From Symbiodinium natans (Eukaryota; Sar; Dinophyceae; Suessiales; Symbiodiniaceae), in assembly GCA_905221605.1 (NCBI GenBank), contig CAJNDS010001591.1, positions 60,001-124,000 of the forward strand: 64,000 nt of DNA, read 5' to 3'. Under the pieces are notes generated by a model. The model was not told the origin of the DNA and made no database searches. It saw only the letters and a program-made list of their open reading frames with translations. Both the position numbers and the translations under genes were made by a program. Every line of letters starts with the position of its first letter. The first letter of the stretch is position 1. This document shows positions 20,234-36,207 of this stretch, in pieces.

Positions 20234-21480
20234 AATATGCTGATCAGCGGATGTGGTCGGGGTGCTGTCTGGAATCAAGCTCTCCATCTCATGAGCTCGA
20301 TGCTTCCAGGGAGACTGGTTCCAACTGACATCAGCCTTGCGTCTGGCATCAGCTCCTCACCAGGAGATGCTTTCTCAGGTTGAATGGTTTGGTGGTGGTG
20401 TGCTGTCTTGTGTCGCAACATCTCATCTGATCTAGCTGAGGTGCTTGTGGGGGCTGCAAGGAATGGCAACCGGCACTGCGGCTGCTGGGGGCCGTGCCAA
20501 GGAACCGACGAAGAAGTCTGACGAAATCCAAAACAAGCATGCGGTGCAACACGAAACAAGTGCTTCGCTTCCTGAGTTAGGCTGCGGCTGTCTGTCGACA
20601 CCTGTGGCGCTTCGATCAGCGCCTGCGAGACCGCACAGTACTGGAGCAGGGCCATCGAGCTGTTGCAGGCGATGGCCTGGCAACTTAGCTGACTAGCTAG
20701 TTGCGCCTACCCTCCAGCAAAGGGGCAGAATTGGTTGCCAAGCCAGGTATAATTTGGAGCCTGACATGGAAAAGCGGTCGCCAGCGGTCGGCGCCTGTCA
20801 GGATGGGCAGTGGGTGATGGCCCTCGCCACTTAGCTCACCCTTGAGGATCTGACCGTTGTCAAAAGCCTCAGACATCGAAAGCGGAACGCAGAGAAAGAT
20901 GTTCAGCTGAGTTGAGGCTCTCCTCAACCAGATGAGCGTCTTCAGAGTGGAGCTCGGGTTCATCACTTGCGCCGCCGTCCTCACTGCCTGCTCTGTGGCC
21001 CAGCAGTGGCTCCGGTGCTTCCAGGCTGGGGATAGATGGAAAAGTAACGGCGAGCAAAGTCGCGAGTCATCACAAGTCGCTTTGGGTCACTTTGATGCCG
21101 TTGAATCCTCAGGTCTTAGAGCAGATGCGCACCCCAGCAGCGCAAGGGATGCCTTTCGCCTTCTTGCTTTCCAGAACTTCCAGGATTCTTGGGCCCTTCG
21201 GACTTTCGCATGTTGCCCGCTCAGGAGATCTCCATCTGGCGATCGACTTCGTCGCGCTCTGCGACACTGTCCAAGCGTGTGATCGATGTGGCCTTGGCCA
21301 AACAGCTGTTCCGCCGCTGCTGACGGAGGCTCCATGCCGGGACAGCCAGCAACATGCAGCAATATCGGTCTGCAATGATCCGATCAGGTGCGGACCTCCC
21401 TTCTGGATTATGCCACTGCCTTCCGTGACCAAAGCCGTGTGGCATCCTGCGTTCTAGAGCCAGCTTGAAAATGGGACAAA
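20234..21480 (+). CDS. Second PPR gene, multi-exon fragments
   Basis: Exon 20234-20378 reads LISGCGRGAVWNQALHLM and then MLPGRLVPTDISLASGI, a full PPR hairpin, and ends at a GTTGAA donor. Exon 20581 to about 20697 follows a TTAG acceptor and reads TCGASISACETAQYWSRAIE and on to LLQAMAWQL. Further PPR-like pieces: TCAAVLTACSVAQQWLRCF (about 20963) and DFVALCDTVQACDRCGLGQ (about 21244). The spacing and style match the PPR exons upstream of the hotdog-AONS gene, so all may derive from one PPR family. The start, stop and other exons are not resolved, and organelle targeting is not visible. Confidence 0.5.
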
Positions 21481-22804
21481 AATGCGTACAGAAGGACTGC
21501 AGATGCTTTGCTGCACCAAAAATCCACATGCTCCCTGCCGCGGTGCGTAGGACTCGCCCCTTTATGTTGTCGACAACGCGATCATGGATAGCACTAAACA
21601 CACGCGCGGCACTACGCCATTTCAACCTCAACCGATGCGCAGCTTCCGTCCTGCACCAGGAAGGTCCACAAACCCGAACAAAGCCCAAACCCCAAAATTA
21701 TGCACACAATAACGATTCCAACCATTCGGCGAAAGAGATCCAAGAGTAGCAGGAACATCCTTGCTGCGCGGTGTCGTCCAGCAATGCGGGAATGCAAAAA
21801 CCGACTTGCCGGAGATTCGTTTTCGCCTCCCCATTTCAAAATCGGGCGGTTGGAAAATGGCACAACCTTCACCGGTGGCTCCTGTCGAACTTATCGTAGA
21901 TGATTAGCCTTGAGGCAAACCACAACAGCCCAGTTGTTGAGTGAACGGAACCAATGGCAATAGCCCCCAAATCAAGGCAGCCCGAGGTTTTTGACGGGCG
22001 TAGGTATTCAGTGGCGACATCAAGCCCTTTCGAAGTTTGTGTGGCAGCACGTGCTCGTCACTGGCAGCTCTTTGCTATCATGCGTGCCTGCACCCCGCCG
22101 GAGATGTGACCCTGCAAATATGTGCCGCTTCGGCCCATCTTCTGCAGTTTTGCCGTAGGACCAGCCATGAGACAAATGGACCAGACACGCTGCTAGACTA
22201 TCCGACTAACACCACAGATGTCCTATGTCACCAAAACGTAAAGCATAAATACAGCACATGCTGCGACACTTGCAGCTGGCTGCCTTTGCGCCGCTGCGCC
22301 CCCGGTAGCCCTGCAGGGCTATGTGACATGTGGTGTTGCATCCGGTGAGTTTGAATGTTGACGGCACATGACCTCTCCTCAGGCAGCGAGGGCCTCGCTT
22401 CAGAGGAAAGCGATTGCAGGCGCTTCCAAAGGACACGCTCGTGTCACCGGTCGCCGCGGCTATGCACAGAATTGCACAGAGTCCCGAGATGCAACGTCCT
22501 GAAGGTTTCCATAGCGGCTGTGGTGCAGAAGACTGACAATGTGCTGCCCTGCTACGTCGTCGTGCAGAACCAGATTCGCCCGGCCATAGAACAGCAGACG
22601 GACCCTTGCGTCACCTGTCTGCGGGAACTTTTGTCACATGGTGCCTGGAACGCTAAATAAGACATGATGCCATCCTCTTGGGCTGTGTCGAGTAGCTCGC
22701 GACATACAAAGGAAAAGACCTCCGGCTTCAAACACGCGCTGAAGCCCCTCGGAGAGACCATACCTGCTGCACAGCACATCTTAGAGCCGCTTCCCAAACA
22801 TTGG
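21481..22804. other. Spacer with one possible exon
   Basis: The + frame ending at 22660 contains VSIAAVVQKTDNVLPCYVVV, which is protein-like but unplaced. The rest shows no gene or repeat. Confidence 0.3.
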
Positions 22805-22826
22805 TCCGTAGCCATTGTGGCTGAAG
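22805..22826 (+). promoter_or_regulatory. Dinoflagellate spliced-leader relic
   Basis: Twenty of 22 bases match the conserved dinoflagellate spliced leader: CCGTAGCCATT is exact after the variable first base, and the two changes are T to G at leader position 13 and C to G at position 19. It lies 60 bases upstream of the ATG of an intronless gene, where a leader sits in a mature mRNA. That is the signature of an mRNA copied into DNA and reinserted. The next bases (TTTTGG then TCxxG) hint at a second, decayed leader. Confidence 0.85.
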
Positions 22827-22886
22827 CTTTTTTGGTTCGTGTTGTGCCAATCCGTGTCCCAACCTGGGAAGACTTGCCCCGTGCCT

Positions 22887-24452
22887 ATGAACATTACGGA
22901 GATTGAGAATGGAATCGAGGGAGTGCGTCGTCTGTTGCCGGAGGGCATCTTTGAATTGCGAACAATGAAGGATGCCAGGCTATGGGCGCAGAAGTTGCGC
23001 CGAGACCTGGAAGACTTGGAGCGCATGAAATCTCAAAAACGTACCACGAAGTTCGGACGGCAGGCCTTGTCGATCTTGGAAAAACTGCAAACTCCGAGTG
23101 GCCTGAAAGAGCTGGTCATGATTGTCCTGGAAATTTGCCACGGCCAACAAGGGAAGGAGCCAGAATTTCCCAAGGACAAGGAAGATGACGAGTCGGCCAC
23201 GCTGCAATACCTGTTTTTCCATCTTCGGAGGCACCGCCGTGAAGATCAGCTGGCGGTGAAACACTTCCAGGAGTGCCAGCGCATCATCGCACTTCGAGGG
23301 CTTGACAATTCTTGCTTCTGCGCCATAAAAGAGCATGAACAGGCAGAAAGACTGCTGAAGTGGGCTGCGAGTCGCAGCACCACCCTGCAGCCAGAAGACC
23401 TGTCGAGAGTGGAAGGCGCTTTACGTCGCGCTTTGGCCAACTTGCAGCATGGTTGCTGCGTTGACGACGATATTCTTCCAGCTGCAGCTAGGGTATGGCA
23501 GGACCTCAGCATGCACAACCTCGACAAGAACCTTCTGGCGGCTCAAGAAGACTTTAAAAGAGCTCTGGAAATCAGGAAAGCATTGCCGCATGCTCCAGAT
23601 CAGGTCGCTGTTGACGGGCTGCTGCGGCTGCTACAGAGGACCGTGGACCTAAACCAACAGGATGCTTGCAACTTGGATAATGACCTGTTGCTGGTGTTGT
23701 CGAAGTTTTGCTGCCAACAGAAGATGACGGCCAAAATCTTTCAAGTAGTTGAGTGGCTCACTCAACTGTGTTGCTGGCGCCGAGCCATCCACGAGCACGC
23801 AAATGGTAGAGAGGCATCAGAAAAGTTGCTCAAGGAATGGCTGGAGCCACTCCGGAATCAGCTCACAAAGGCTGCTGCGCCTTCTCCAGTTGAAGAGGCA
23901 GCCATGGCAAGGACGCTGTCAAAACTTCTCCAGCGAGCTGTTGCTAGCTTGAGGAGTGTGCAGCACGCCGATCTCCAGCAACAAGCAGGAAAAGGGCAGG
24001 AGGTGAAGAACCTTCAGGAGTTGGCAGAACATCAGGGGCTCGCACACAGCAAGGAGCGTACTCTCGAAGCTGCGACCACCGTGAAGAGCAGCAAGGAAAA
24101 CAAATTCCTGCTGGAGGCGCAGTTGAATCCTGCCTTCCATCGCGATCTTAGTCAATCCCTTGAAGCAACTCCCGCCAAGAATGCTAAGACTCAGCAGGTG
24201 GATAACGCCGTGAGGGTGGCGGTTGACAGGTTCCCTCTTTTTGCGATAGAGAAGCTAGTCTGGGACGCTGGAGAGGTCTCTCATGCGGAGGGTTCAGATC
24301 TCATGAGATTCGACTTGAAAAGCTTGAAAGCCCCGGATCAAAAGAAGTTGCAGGAAGCCAAAAAGAGACTCCGGAAAGACATGAGGGAGTGTTTGGGGTG
24401 GCTCAATGACCAGAGGAAGAAGTCACCAAAGGAAGATGTTGAAGGACACTAG
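22887..24452 (+). CDS. Intronless helical protein behind a spliced-leader relic, unidentified
   Basis: A 521-residue frame without introns. The ATG at 22887 is the first one downstream of the relic leader in this frame; an upstream in-frame ATG at 22815 falls inside the leader and is not used. The protein is hydrophilic and almost entirely helical: Leu/Glu/Lys/Arg-rich with scattered Cys, for example ALSILEKLQTPSGLKELVMI, VDGLLRLLQRTVDLN and a C-terminal basic helix KKLQEAKKRLRKDMRECL. Repeating Leu-rich helices suggest an alpha-solenoid or coiled-coil scaffold. There is no signal peptide, membrane segment or catalytic motif. I do not recognise the family. Upkeep of an open frame of this length after retroposition suggests it is functional or recent. 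Confidence 0.65.
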   Translation: MNITEIENGIEGVRRLLPEGIFELRTMKDARLWAQKLRRDLEDLERMKSQKRTTKFGRQALSILEKLQTPSGLKELVMIVLEICHGQQGKEPEFPKDKEDDESATLQYLFFHLRRHRREDQLAVKHFQECQRIIALRGLDNSCFCAIKEHEQAERLLKWAASRSTTLQPEDLSRVEGALRRALANLQHGCCVDDDILPAAARVWQDLSMHNLDKNLLAAQEDFKRALEIRKALPHAPDQVAVDGLLRLLQRTVDLNQQDACNLDNDLLLVLSKFCCQQKMTAKIFQVVEWLTQLCCWRRAIHEHANGREASEKLLKEWLEPLRNQLTKAAAPSPVEEAAMARTLSKLLQRAVASLRSVQHADLQQQAGKGQEVKNLQELAEHQGLAHSKERTLEAATTVKSSKENKFLLEAQLNPAFHRDLSQSLEATPAKNAKTQQVDNAVRVAVDRFPLFAIEKLVWDAGEVSHAEGSDLMRFDLKSLKAPDQKKLQEAKKRLRKDMRECLGWLNDQRKKSPKEDVEGH

Positions 24453-25405
24453 CAGCTGCGATGTGCCCACCAAGCCTCAGCATTGGCGGTGCAGAGAATG
24501 CGGAGGTTGATTCCTGGTTGAAGCAGTTTGAATGGTGGTGCTTCCGCCTTCGGCCTCTCGCGCAACCAGACGGGCACGACATTTGAAAGTGAAGCGTTGT
24601 CATGATTGTGTTTGGTTGTCCTTGCGCCCCAAGGGCGGAAGTCAGCCTGAGGGAACATTTGAGAGGTTCCTGCGGCGCAAGCCACGCAGCAGTGAATGAC
24701 GTTGTGTCCAGAGTCTAGGAGTCGAGGGCTTTCGGTTGCACCCCATTGGAGTCATCAACCATGTATGCATCATCGCAGATGTGCTGAGAATCACCACCAG
24801 GCAGCGACCTAGATAGACTTGTAGACTTGCACTGCTTGCGCCCTTCTCGGCCTTCCCGGGTCTAATGCTGCTGTGATGTGTTGGCGGGTGAGTCATCCTC
24901 CATCACGTTTCCTCTCGCATCTGTGATGCATGGCAGAGGAATGCACAGGAGCACGACAGCCTCATGATGCCGTATCCGCATGGCATGTTCTGAAAATCAG
25001 GCTTGAGCGGGCTCCATTGAGGTGGGGAGACCTACAAAATTGTACAGCCACCGTTCTTAGAGATGCGTGGCGGCCAGCCCCAAAGGGTCCAATCGTGGCC
25101 AGTCTTGGACTTGACATAAGGGGATGGCCCAACCTCCATCGCAGCAAGTGGAGGGCATGGCTCACCAGGCTGGCAGTCGGTCATCCTCAATCAGTTCGTG
25201 GTAAGCTGCATCGACCAGGAATTTTTTGAGGGGTTCTTCCATACCTGACAAAGCATGCAGCAGGTAGCATCTTGGTTATCGACTGCCACGGGGAACGGCG
25301 TCAGTGCAACAGCCACGCATGCATTGTCGCGATCTGTACAGTGCTTGTCAACCCGAGGAAAAGCTTGCCCTAACTCTGTCCTGGTCGCCATCCACCCCAC
25401 TCCAC
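24453..25405. other. Spacer, no supported gene
   Basis: Only short frames on both strands; no repeat of note. Confidence 0.4.
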
Positions 25406-25416
25406 TGCGCTCGCCT

Positions 25417-25560
25417 TCCCAGGTGGAGGTGGAAGGACAAAGAGTATGCTTGCGAGGGCAGGCATCGAAGCAAGCGAGGTGCCAAAAACGAGGCAGCAAG
25501 GCAAGTTCTCAGATACCTCATCGATGAGGAGGCTCAGAGTGCCTTTTTGCCGGTGCAGTA
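25417..25560 (+). CDS. dsRNA-binding-domain-like exon
   Basis: After a CCTTCCCAG acceptor the exon reads KDKEYACEGRHRSKRGAKN and then EAARQVLRYL, matching the C-terminal half of a double-stranded RNA-binding domain (basic SK-x-x-AK-x-x-AA helix). It ends near GTGCAG at 25560. The N-terminal half should be in an upstream exon that I could not place. Related dsRBD proteins include Dicer, DRB/PACT and RNase III types; which applies here is unknown. Confidence 0.4.
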
Positions 25561-27430
25561 GGTGGAGCCAGCTCAGACATCATGGGGCGTTGCATCGGAA
25601 TTTGCCTTTGCAGGCCTCAGTCTTAGATCCCCGCCAGAACGGTGCCATTGCGCAGTGGGCTACTCTTCTGCTTCTAAGTGTGAACGTGCGTGGGCCAGCC
25701 CGGATAGCAGAGCCAGGTCAACCGAGGTTCAGGTTGCACCATGCGTTGTGGAAGTGGTCGCTTCCGCAGGGTCCGCCCCGGCAGACGGACACAGCAATCT
25801 GAGGCCATTGGATCCATCAGTGAAGATCTAGATGCCACTTTAGAAGTCAAGGCCAGGCCGGTCATGATAGACTTCGTTCTTGGCCATGCAAGAACGGGTT
25901 GGTGCACCACAAATTGCTTTTGCATTGCCATTTCCCGTATGAAAGCGCCTGAGGATGATGAAAGCGGCAGCTCACTCCAGCAAAGCCACACCTGCACATG
26001 GAGCTGTCCGCAGATTGAGGCCCTGCTTGGCTGCCATCACCTAAGTGCGCTGGGATAGTCGGATAGAGTGAGCAGTTGAGTCGGAACAATGATGGGTAGG
26101 AGGGACTAAGGAGGGCCTCTGATACCACAACCGTCAAGATGAGAAGGGAAGTTCGGCATGTCATTTCATTATGTGTCGCCTGTCCAGGGCGAATTTGTTG
26201 CCACTGGTTCTGCACGAGCAGCCACGGAATCCCGACGAAATGCTTTCGCGGCCCTTTACCAGAACCTCCCTCCAAACTTAGAGGAGGGGCCGAGGGGGGA
26301 AGCAGTATTTCTATAAAAGGTATCAGCAAGTGCCACTGCCCCCTTGCCGAGTCGCCAGGAGATATACCTGCAGGTGAAATCAGAGAGCGCAGCAAACGTG
26401 GACGAGGCTCCACAGGCACCGCATAAGAATCATGCTAAGAAGAAGAAGAAGAATACTGCTGCAAGATGCCATCAATGCACTTGTTTGCTTCCGCAGGTTC
26501 GATCGAACAACAGAGCTCGGTATGGAGAAATCAATGCCATGCACAACACAGTCATTCAGAAGCTCAATACCAAGGCAGATCTGCTAGGGCCGCATCAGGG
26601 CCGCAGAGCAAAAGAAAGTACCAAGGTCTCTGCGGAAGAAGCTTTGATTTGTTGACACCACGTTGTTCGCTATTCAGGCTTCCTGGGATTTTCATCAGAC
26701 ATCCGGTGGCTTCGTGTCGGGCTAAGCGCGATGTTGCAGACGGATGTACTGGTGCAGAGCAGGGAGTGGATGCCCATGAGCCGGAAACCGCAAACTGCAG
26801 CTTTGCAAGGAGTGCACTCTGACGTGGAGCTTCTACGATCAGAGCCTCGCAGACATGCAAACCATCACGGTGAGCACCGTGGAGCGATCGAAGATTGCTG
26901 CAAAGGCCGGGAGTTAGGGAAGTTTTCGGGTCGTCGTTCGTCGGGAAAAGACTCCCGCGTGCAGCGCGTGGGCTTGCGGTAATTAATCTAAATGGAAGCC
27001 TAACGGTTCTGGGATGTGGTTGTCTGTTGCTTCCCCTTTTTGGGCCCCAAGGAACATGTAATGTTGAGTTTTCTTGCTAACGGCCGGAGCGCGTTTACAT
27101 CAGCATGCAGTGCCTGGATCAACACTGTTGCGAAGGGGGGGGGGGGAGGGAGGGTTAACATCAATATGCAATGTGGAGATGCAGGCAGTTTGACCAACAG
27201 CAATGACAGTTCCGCATTGCTGGCAAGACGAAATCTCCTGAGAGGCTGCCCTAGGCAGCGAAACTGAATTCACCAAAGAACAAACCCCCCAAAAAGCTGA
27301 AGAACCACAAAGACTTAAACAGTTCTGGGCCCCTCCACGTGATGGTCTCCTGCTTTTTTTGGGTTTCTATGAAAGCGTATTCATTCCCGCACCAAATTCG
27401 GCAAGATGTGTTGCAGGGCTACAGGCTTGA
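25561..27430. other. Exon-like fragments without identity
   Basis: Protein-like stretches on the + strand: SISEDLDATLEVKARPVMI (about 25811), a Lys-rich HKNHAKKKKKNTAARC (about 26424), and RYGEINAMHNTVIQKLNTKA (about 26519) after a TTCCGCAG acceptor. Intron-like spacers lie between them. There is a poly-G run at 27136-27146. No family is recognised. Confidence 0.3.
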
Positions 27431-27439
27431 GCGGTCTTG

Positions 27440-28200
27440 GTTCAGGATGTCATCGCTTGATGTTTTCAACATGCCCGGCGGCATCAACATGCAGACCATG
27501 GGAGAAATGTCAAGTTCAAAAGAAGAATCAGGTGCTAACCTTTTCTGACGGCCCGGTCCAGGCAACTGCCAACCAGAAGATGCTCATTCTTCAAGGTCAC
27601 TTGGCGGACATTCCGGCTGACCAGCAGGATGCCATGGATGAGATTCAGCAGGCCCTGAAGGAGCAGCGTGTCAAGGACCTTTTGATGTTCACACAAGAGG
27701 GAGGAAGTAGCTCCACGAATGCTGAGTGTGTAAATTAGCTCTTCTGTACTTCATAGGCACAAGTCGTGCCGATTGGCGAGCGCAAAACTTTCCTGCAGGA
27801 CGCGCATGCAAAGACGATGACCTTGCTAGAGCAAGCTGAACCAGCCACATGGTCTTTCTTCCTGCCGCACGTGTTCCGCGCCGTTTTAGGTGAAGGCCTC
27901 TTGATGGCCAGCACGGCAAGAGCTCACCACTGCTAGCCTGGGAATGTTGCGATAAGTTATGATAAGTTGCACCTCATGGAGGTGATGTGGCTTCGATGCA
28001 CGAACTCCTGGGCAACGCCTTGCGCCTGTCGCAAGAATCCGGCATGCCCATCCAGCTGTGGGAGTCCTTGCTAGACGAGGAGGGGGATCACTTCCCGCGC
28101 ATGGCGCGAAGTGTTTTTATGCAGAGCAAGCACTCCGAACTTCGCTGGAGAGCTGGACCGTGCATGGAGGCTGAGCACGCTTTAGTTGAAACATGTTTTC
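27440..28200 (+). CDS. Unidentified multi-exon gene fragment
   Basis: Three consecutive exon-like pieces: VFNMPGGINMQTMGEMSSSK (about 27465), ending at a GTGCTAAC donor near 27530; then, after a GTCCAG acceptor, ATANQKMLILQGHLADIPAD, DEIQQALKEQRVKDLLMFTQ (27562-27720); then VPIGERKTFLQDAHAKTMTL (about 27769). A further frame at 28000-28170 reads LLGNALRLSQESGMPIQLWE. Composition is hydrophilic and helical. No domain is recognised and both ends are open. Confidence 0.35.
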
Positions 28201-28311
28201 TCGGCAGGCCAGCTTCTCAGTACGCCACTACTTCATGGCATCCCCAGCACTACGCCAGCTTGGAGGCACAAAGTGCATGCCTTTTTCTCTTTGCAGAAAA
28301 GTAGGGAGGGC

Positions 28312-28312
<1 letters not shown>

Positions 28313-28341
<29 letters not shown>
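28313..28341 (+). repeat. (GA)n microsatellite
   Basis: A run of GA dinucleotides about 28 bases long. It also creates Ser/Leu and Arg/Glu ORF artefacts on both strands. Confidence 0.9.
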
Positions 28342-28347
<6 letters not shown>

Positions 28348-28859
28348 AGGTGTCTCTGTCGTTACCCCAAACTTGAAGCACATTTTCTGTCCATCAGTTC
28401 GAGGGAGCGAAGCCTCACCGCATTGCATCTCAGTCCACCCTAGGAAACTCGCACTTCCCCCCTCCCCCTCGTGGGTCCCTGGGCGTTGCTCGGTGGATTT
28501 GGGGGGTTTTGATTGTTGGGGAGAGGGGAAACCTTTAAGCCTCGTCATCTCACAATAGCTCAAACGGGATCAATAATCTCCCTTCCCGAACCACCAAACT
28601 GTGGCAAGGGGAAACTAGCCGGAGGAGGGCCGTAATTAGAGGGCGGGACCACATAAATCGTCCGTACATCACAGTGCATGTTTTTGCCCGACTCTGACCT
28701 CAAGTGTGTCCATCAACCTTTCCTTTACTCTTAATGGGGGTGTACCCGTATTTGTACCCGATTCGTAGCTTTGTCCTGACATTACTTTGGACACGCATGT
28801 TTTACGCATCTCACACCGACTGACTCGGTAGAGCACACCCATTAGGGCGGCCTTCCTTC

Positions 28860-29145
28860 GGGAGGGTCAAGTGCTGCGGAAGGAGAAGAGAGAGAGAGAG
28901 AGAACGAACACGAACCAAGCAGCGGGCCGTCGTGGCCGGGGGTCCTTCGGGGCTCTCTTCGCTGGGCAGAAGCAGAAGAAGAAGAAGAAGAAGAAGAAGA
29001 AGAAGAGAGCGAGCGAGCGAGAGAGAGAGAGAGAGAGACTTGCCGGGGAATGTACGTCTCACGCCGACTGGGACATGAACACCCTTCAAGCCCCGCAGAA
29101 GAAGAAGGAGAAGAAGAAGAAGAAGAAGAGAGAGAGAGAGTGGTG
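28860..29145 (+). repeat. GA/GAA-rich repeat with GC-rich core, copy 1
   Basis: Order: (GA)n at 28885-28902, a core AGCAGCGGGCCGTCGTGGCC (28919-28938), CTTCGGGGC, CTTCGCTGGGCAGAAGCAGAAG, long (GAA)n and (GA)n (28972-29038), then a shorter GAA/GA block (29095-29140). A second copy with the same order lies at 57351-57545. The core resembles the inter-cistron hairpin of the retroelement at the left end. Confidence 0.6.
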
Positions 29146-31097
29146 TCCCAAGTTTGCTTCGAAATCTTTCGAAAGGTGCCTCGCTGGCAGACTCCTTTCC
29201 ACGTTCGCTTGAGAAGGATTTGCGCTGGATTAGCTGTTCTGGATTCGAGAGAATGTTCTGCATAAACGGATTGGCTGTTCAGCGCAGGACTACTTCCGAC
29301 GGTTCCGACATTTGTTGGCGCTGGAACGCCATGGCGGGTTGCTTGCCGGCGACCACATGCCAAGACTTCTTTCGCAGTAAATGTTGCAACCATGCGTTGC
29401 TGGCAGCTGGCTATGAACAAGACGCGTGAGGCTCATGCACGGTATTCAGCAGTACGAGCTCGACCCGAACGCGCTGTCGGGCGTCCCCGTCGTGGAAGTA
29501 CATCAGCAGGAGGCATTGTGGCACATTGTGGCACTCTGCGTGGCGAGTGATCTTGAAAAGCTTTCCTGTCCAGCGCACGACTTCGAATGCCAAGCTTTCA
29601 GGCCAGCCAGGTCGTTCTCACATCACCGCCTGGTGCCAACTTTGAAACTATGACGGAGGCCCGGCCAGGAATTCTGAATTGGCTTAGCCTCCGCTGCTGC
29701 ACTATGCCTAGTTGCAGGGCCATCGCGAGCTGAAGCCAGCAGACCTGGTGTTGCTGGTTCCCAGTGAAGCTGCAGAAGAAGTCTCGTCTGACGAGCCCGC
29801 TGAGCGGCTTAGTGAAATGAGAAAGAAGAACCGGCTCATCATTTGCAGTTCATGAGGTACGCCCGAGCGCCCTAGCGGCCTAGCTTCCCTAAGGATGGGC
29901 AACAGCACGGGCTGGCAGCATCCAGAAGCTTGGCTGGCTTGCGTGACCAGCCTGGTGGGCAACCCGGCACTGGAGGAAGAGGCTGGGCATGTAAAGAGCC
30001 TCAAAAGGCAAACCACTTCCATTCCCACGTACTAGCCGCATCCAGCGGCCAAATCTCAGCAGCTTTGAACCAGCTGCTGACAGGCTTTGAGTAAGAGTTC
30101 TTCTGGACTGCGGCCACTGCGGTTCCAGGTGAAGCTGCATGTTCGCCGCATCTCAGACTTTGCCTCCGACGTCAAAGGCCCAGAGCTCGACGCAAAGCAA
30201 CCAAGGCACAGCATGGCACAGCATCATCTCGACTTTCCTTTCTTGGGGCAGTGTGACAGTTTGTTGCTGGACATGATTCCCCCACTCAGCAGGATATCAC
30301 CCATCACGATCGGCAGACAGTACCGCTTGTACTTCCTTGCTTCCAAGCTGCATACGGCGTTACGGACGCGTCCCACCAAGGCGGTGATGTCCAGCTAGAT
30401 CAGCACAATTCCGTACATACGAGAACTGAAGAAAGATTGCCATGAAGCCAACGCAGCACAACGATGCGTGTCACTGCCAGTATCCGGCCCAAGGCACTGG
30501 AAACCCCAATGAGCCGACAGCTTTCCGCCCTGCGTAACCTCACGCAAGTCAAGCTGCCTGTGTTCAGTGAGAACTTCGAGGGCTTGAAGCCCACCTACGT
30601 GCCGCCTTGGCCTGCAAGAAGTCGTTTGCATTTGTCTTCCCTTTTTCCCAGATGCTGCATTGCATGCGCATGTGGCATGTGGCCACCACTAGCAATCACG
30701 ATCGCTCACTATCAATCACTGAGTCCATGGCTGAGTCTTTTCACTGCTACTGGGACTGCCTGCCACAACTGAGGTTTTCAGATTCCATGCGGGAGGTCAT
30801 CTTGGCGGAGGCCGAAGATGCTCGGCAGCTCGCAGAGGAAACGTGTCGTGGCGGGCTGAGCCCGGAGCTCGCCCTACAACACCTCGAGAGACTCTGAAGC
30901 AAGAAGTGGAGGCTGCTTTGGAGGTTGAAGTCCGCAACTACTTCACACTGCAAGTGACAGTGAAGTATGTGATTCTATTACTATATGGTGAGATCTTATA
31001 TTAAACATTGTTGTAACCATTCTATTGTAGAAATTATACTATAACTTCTTTGAAGTGCCGCCCGAGGAGGCTGGCTGGGCAGCAGCCGCTCGTTCAG
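29146..31097. other. Upstream region of the SF1 helicase, exons not resolved
   Basis: Scattered protein-like stretches on the + strand (for example ESMAESFHCYWDCLPQLRFS near 30720 and AEDARQLAEETCRGGLSPE near 30810) may be N-terminal helicase exons. Donors and acceptors are not clear enough to join them. Confidence 0.3.
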
Positions 31098-35770
<4,673 letters not shown>

Positions 35771-35914
35771 GTAGCTTTCAGTCAATGCCAGCCCTTCGCG
35801 CATGCGAACCGAGGGCATGTAGAGGGCGATGACTCGGACAAGATGATGTAGAGTTACATGTTTCGTTAGGAGGGTCATGCATCAGTTTCCCTTGTGTTTT
35901 TAACCGACAGCTCA

Positions 35915-35970
35915 CCATCATCATCACCATCACCATCATCATCAGCATCAGCATCAGCATCATCATCATT
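35915..35970. repeat. CAT/CAG-type trinucleotide repeat
   Basis: A run of CAT, CAC and CAG triplets about 50 bases long between helicase and WW exons. Confidence 0.85.
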
Positions 35971-36207
35971 GTGTTGGCAGCACGTGACCTGAAACAGGCT
36001 CCGCGTTGAGCAAGAAGCCTTGGCACTTTCGCGTGTTTTTGTGGGTTGCTTGCTTTGCTTCTGCTTACGTCCTGCTCCATCCTGGAGTAGGCCAGGGCCT
36101 AGGGGGTCCATCCTCAGCTGATCATGGGAAGCCTCAAAACACTTGGCTGAGTAGAATCGAGCTCTGAACGGACTTCAGCGGACGTTGGGCATCAGTTTCA
36201 GGGTTCA

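Noticed and set aside
28811-29420. Ser/Leu-rich ORFs on the - strand
   Set aside because: They come from GA/GAA simple repeats and have no domain.
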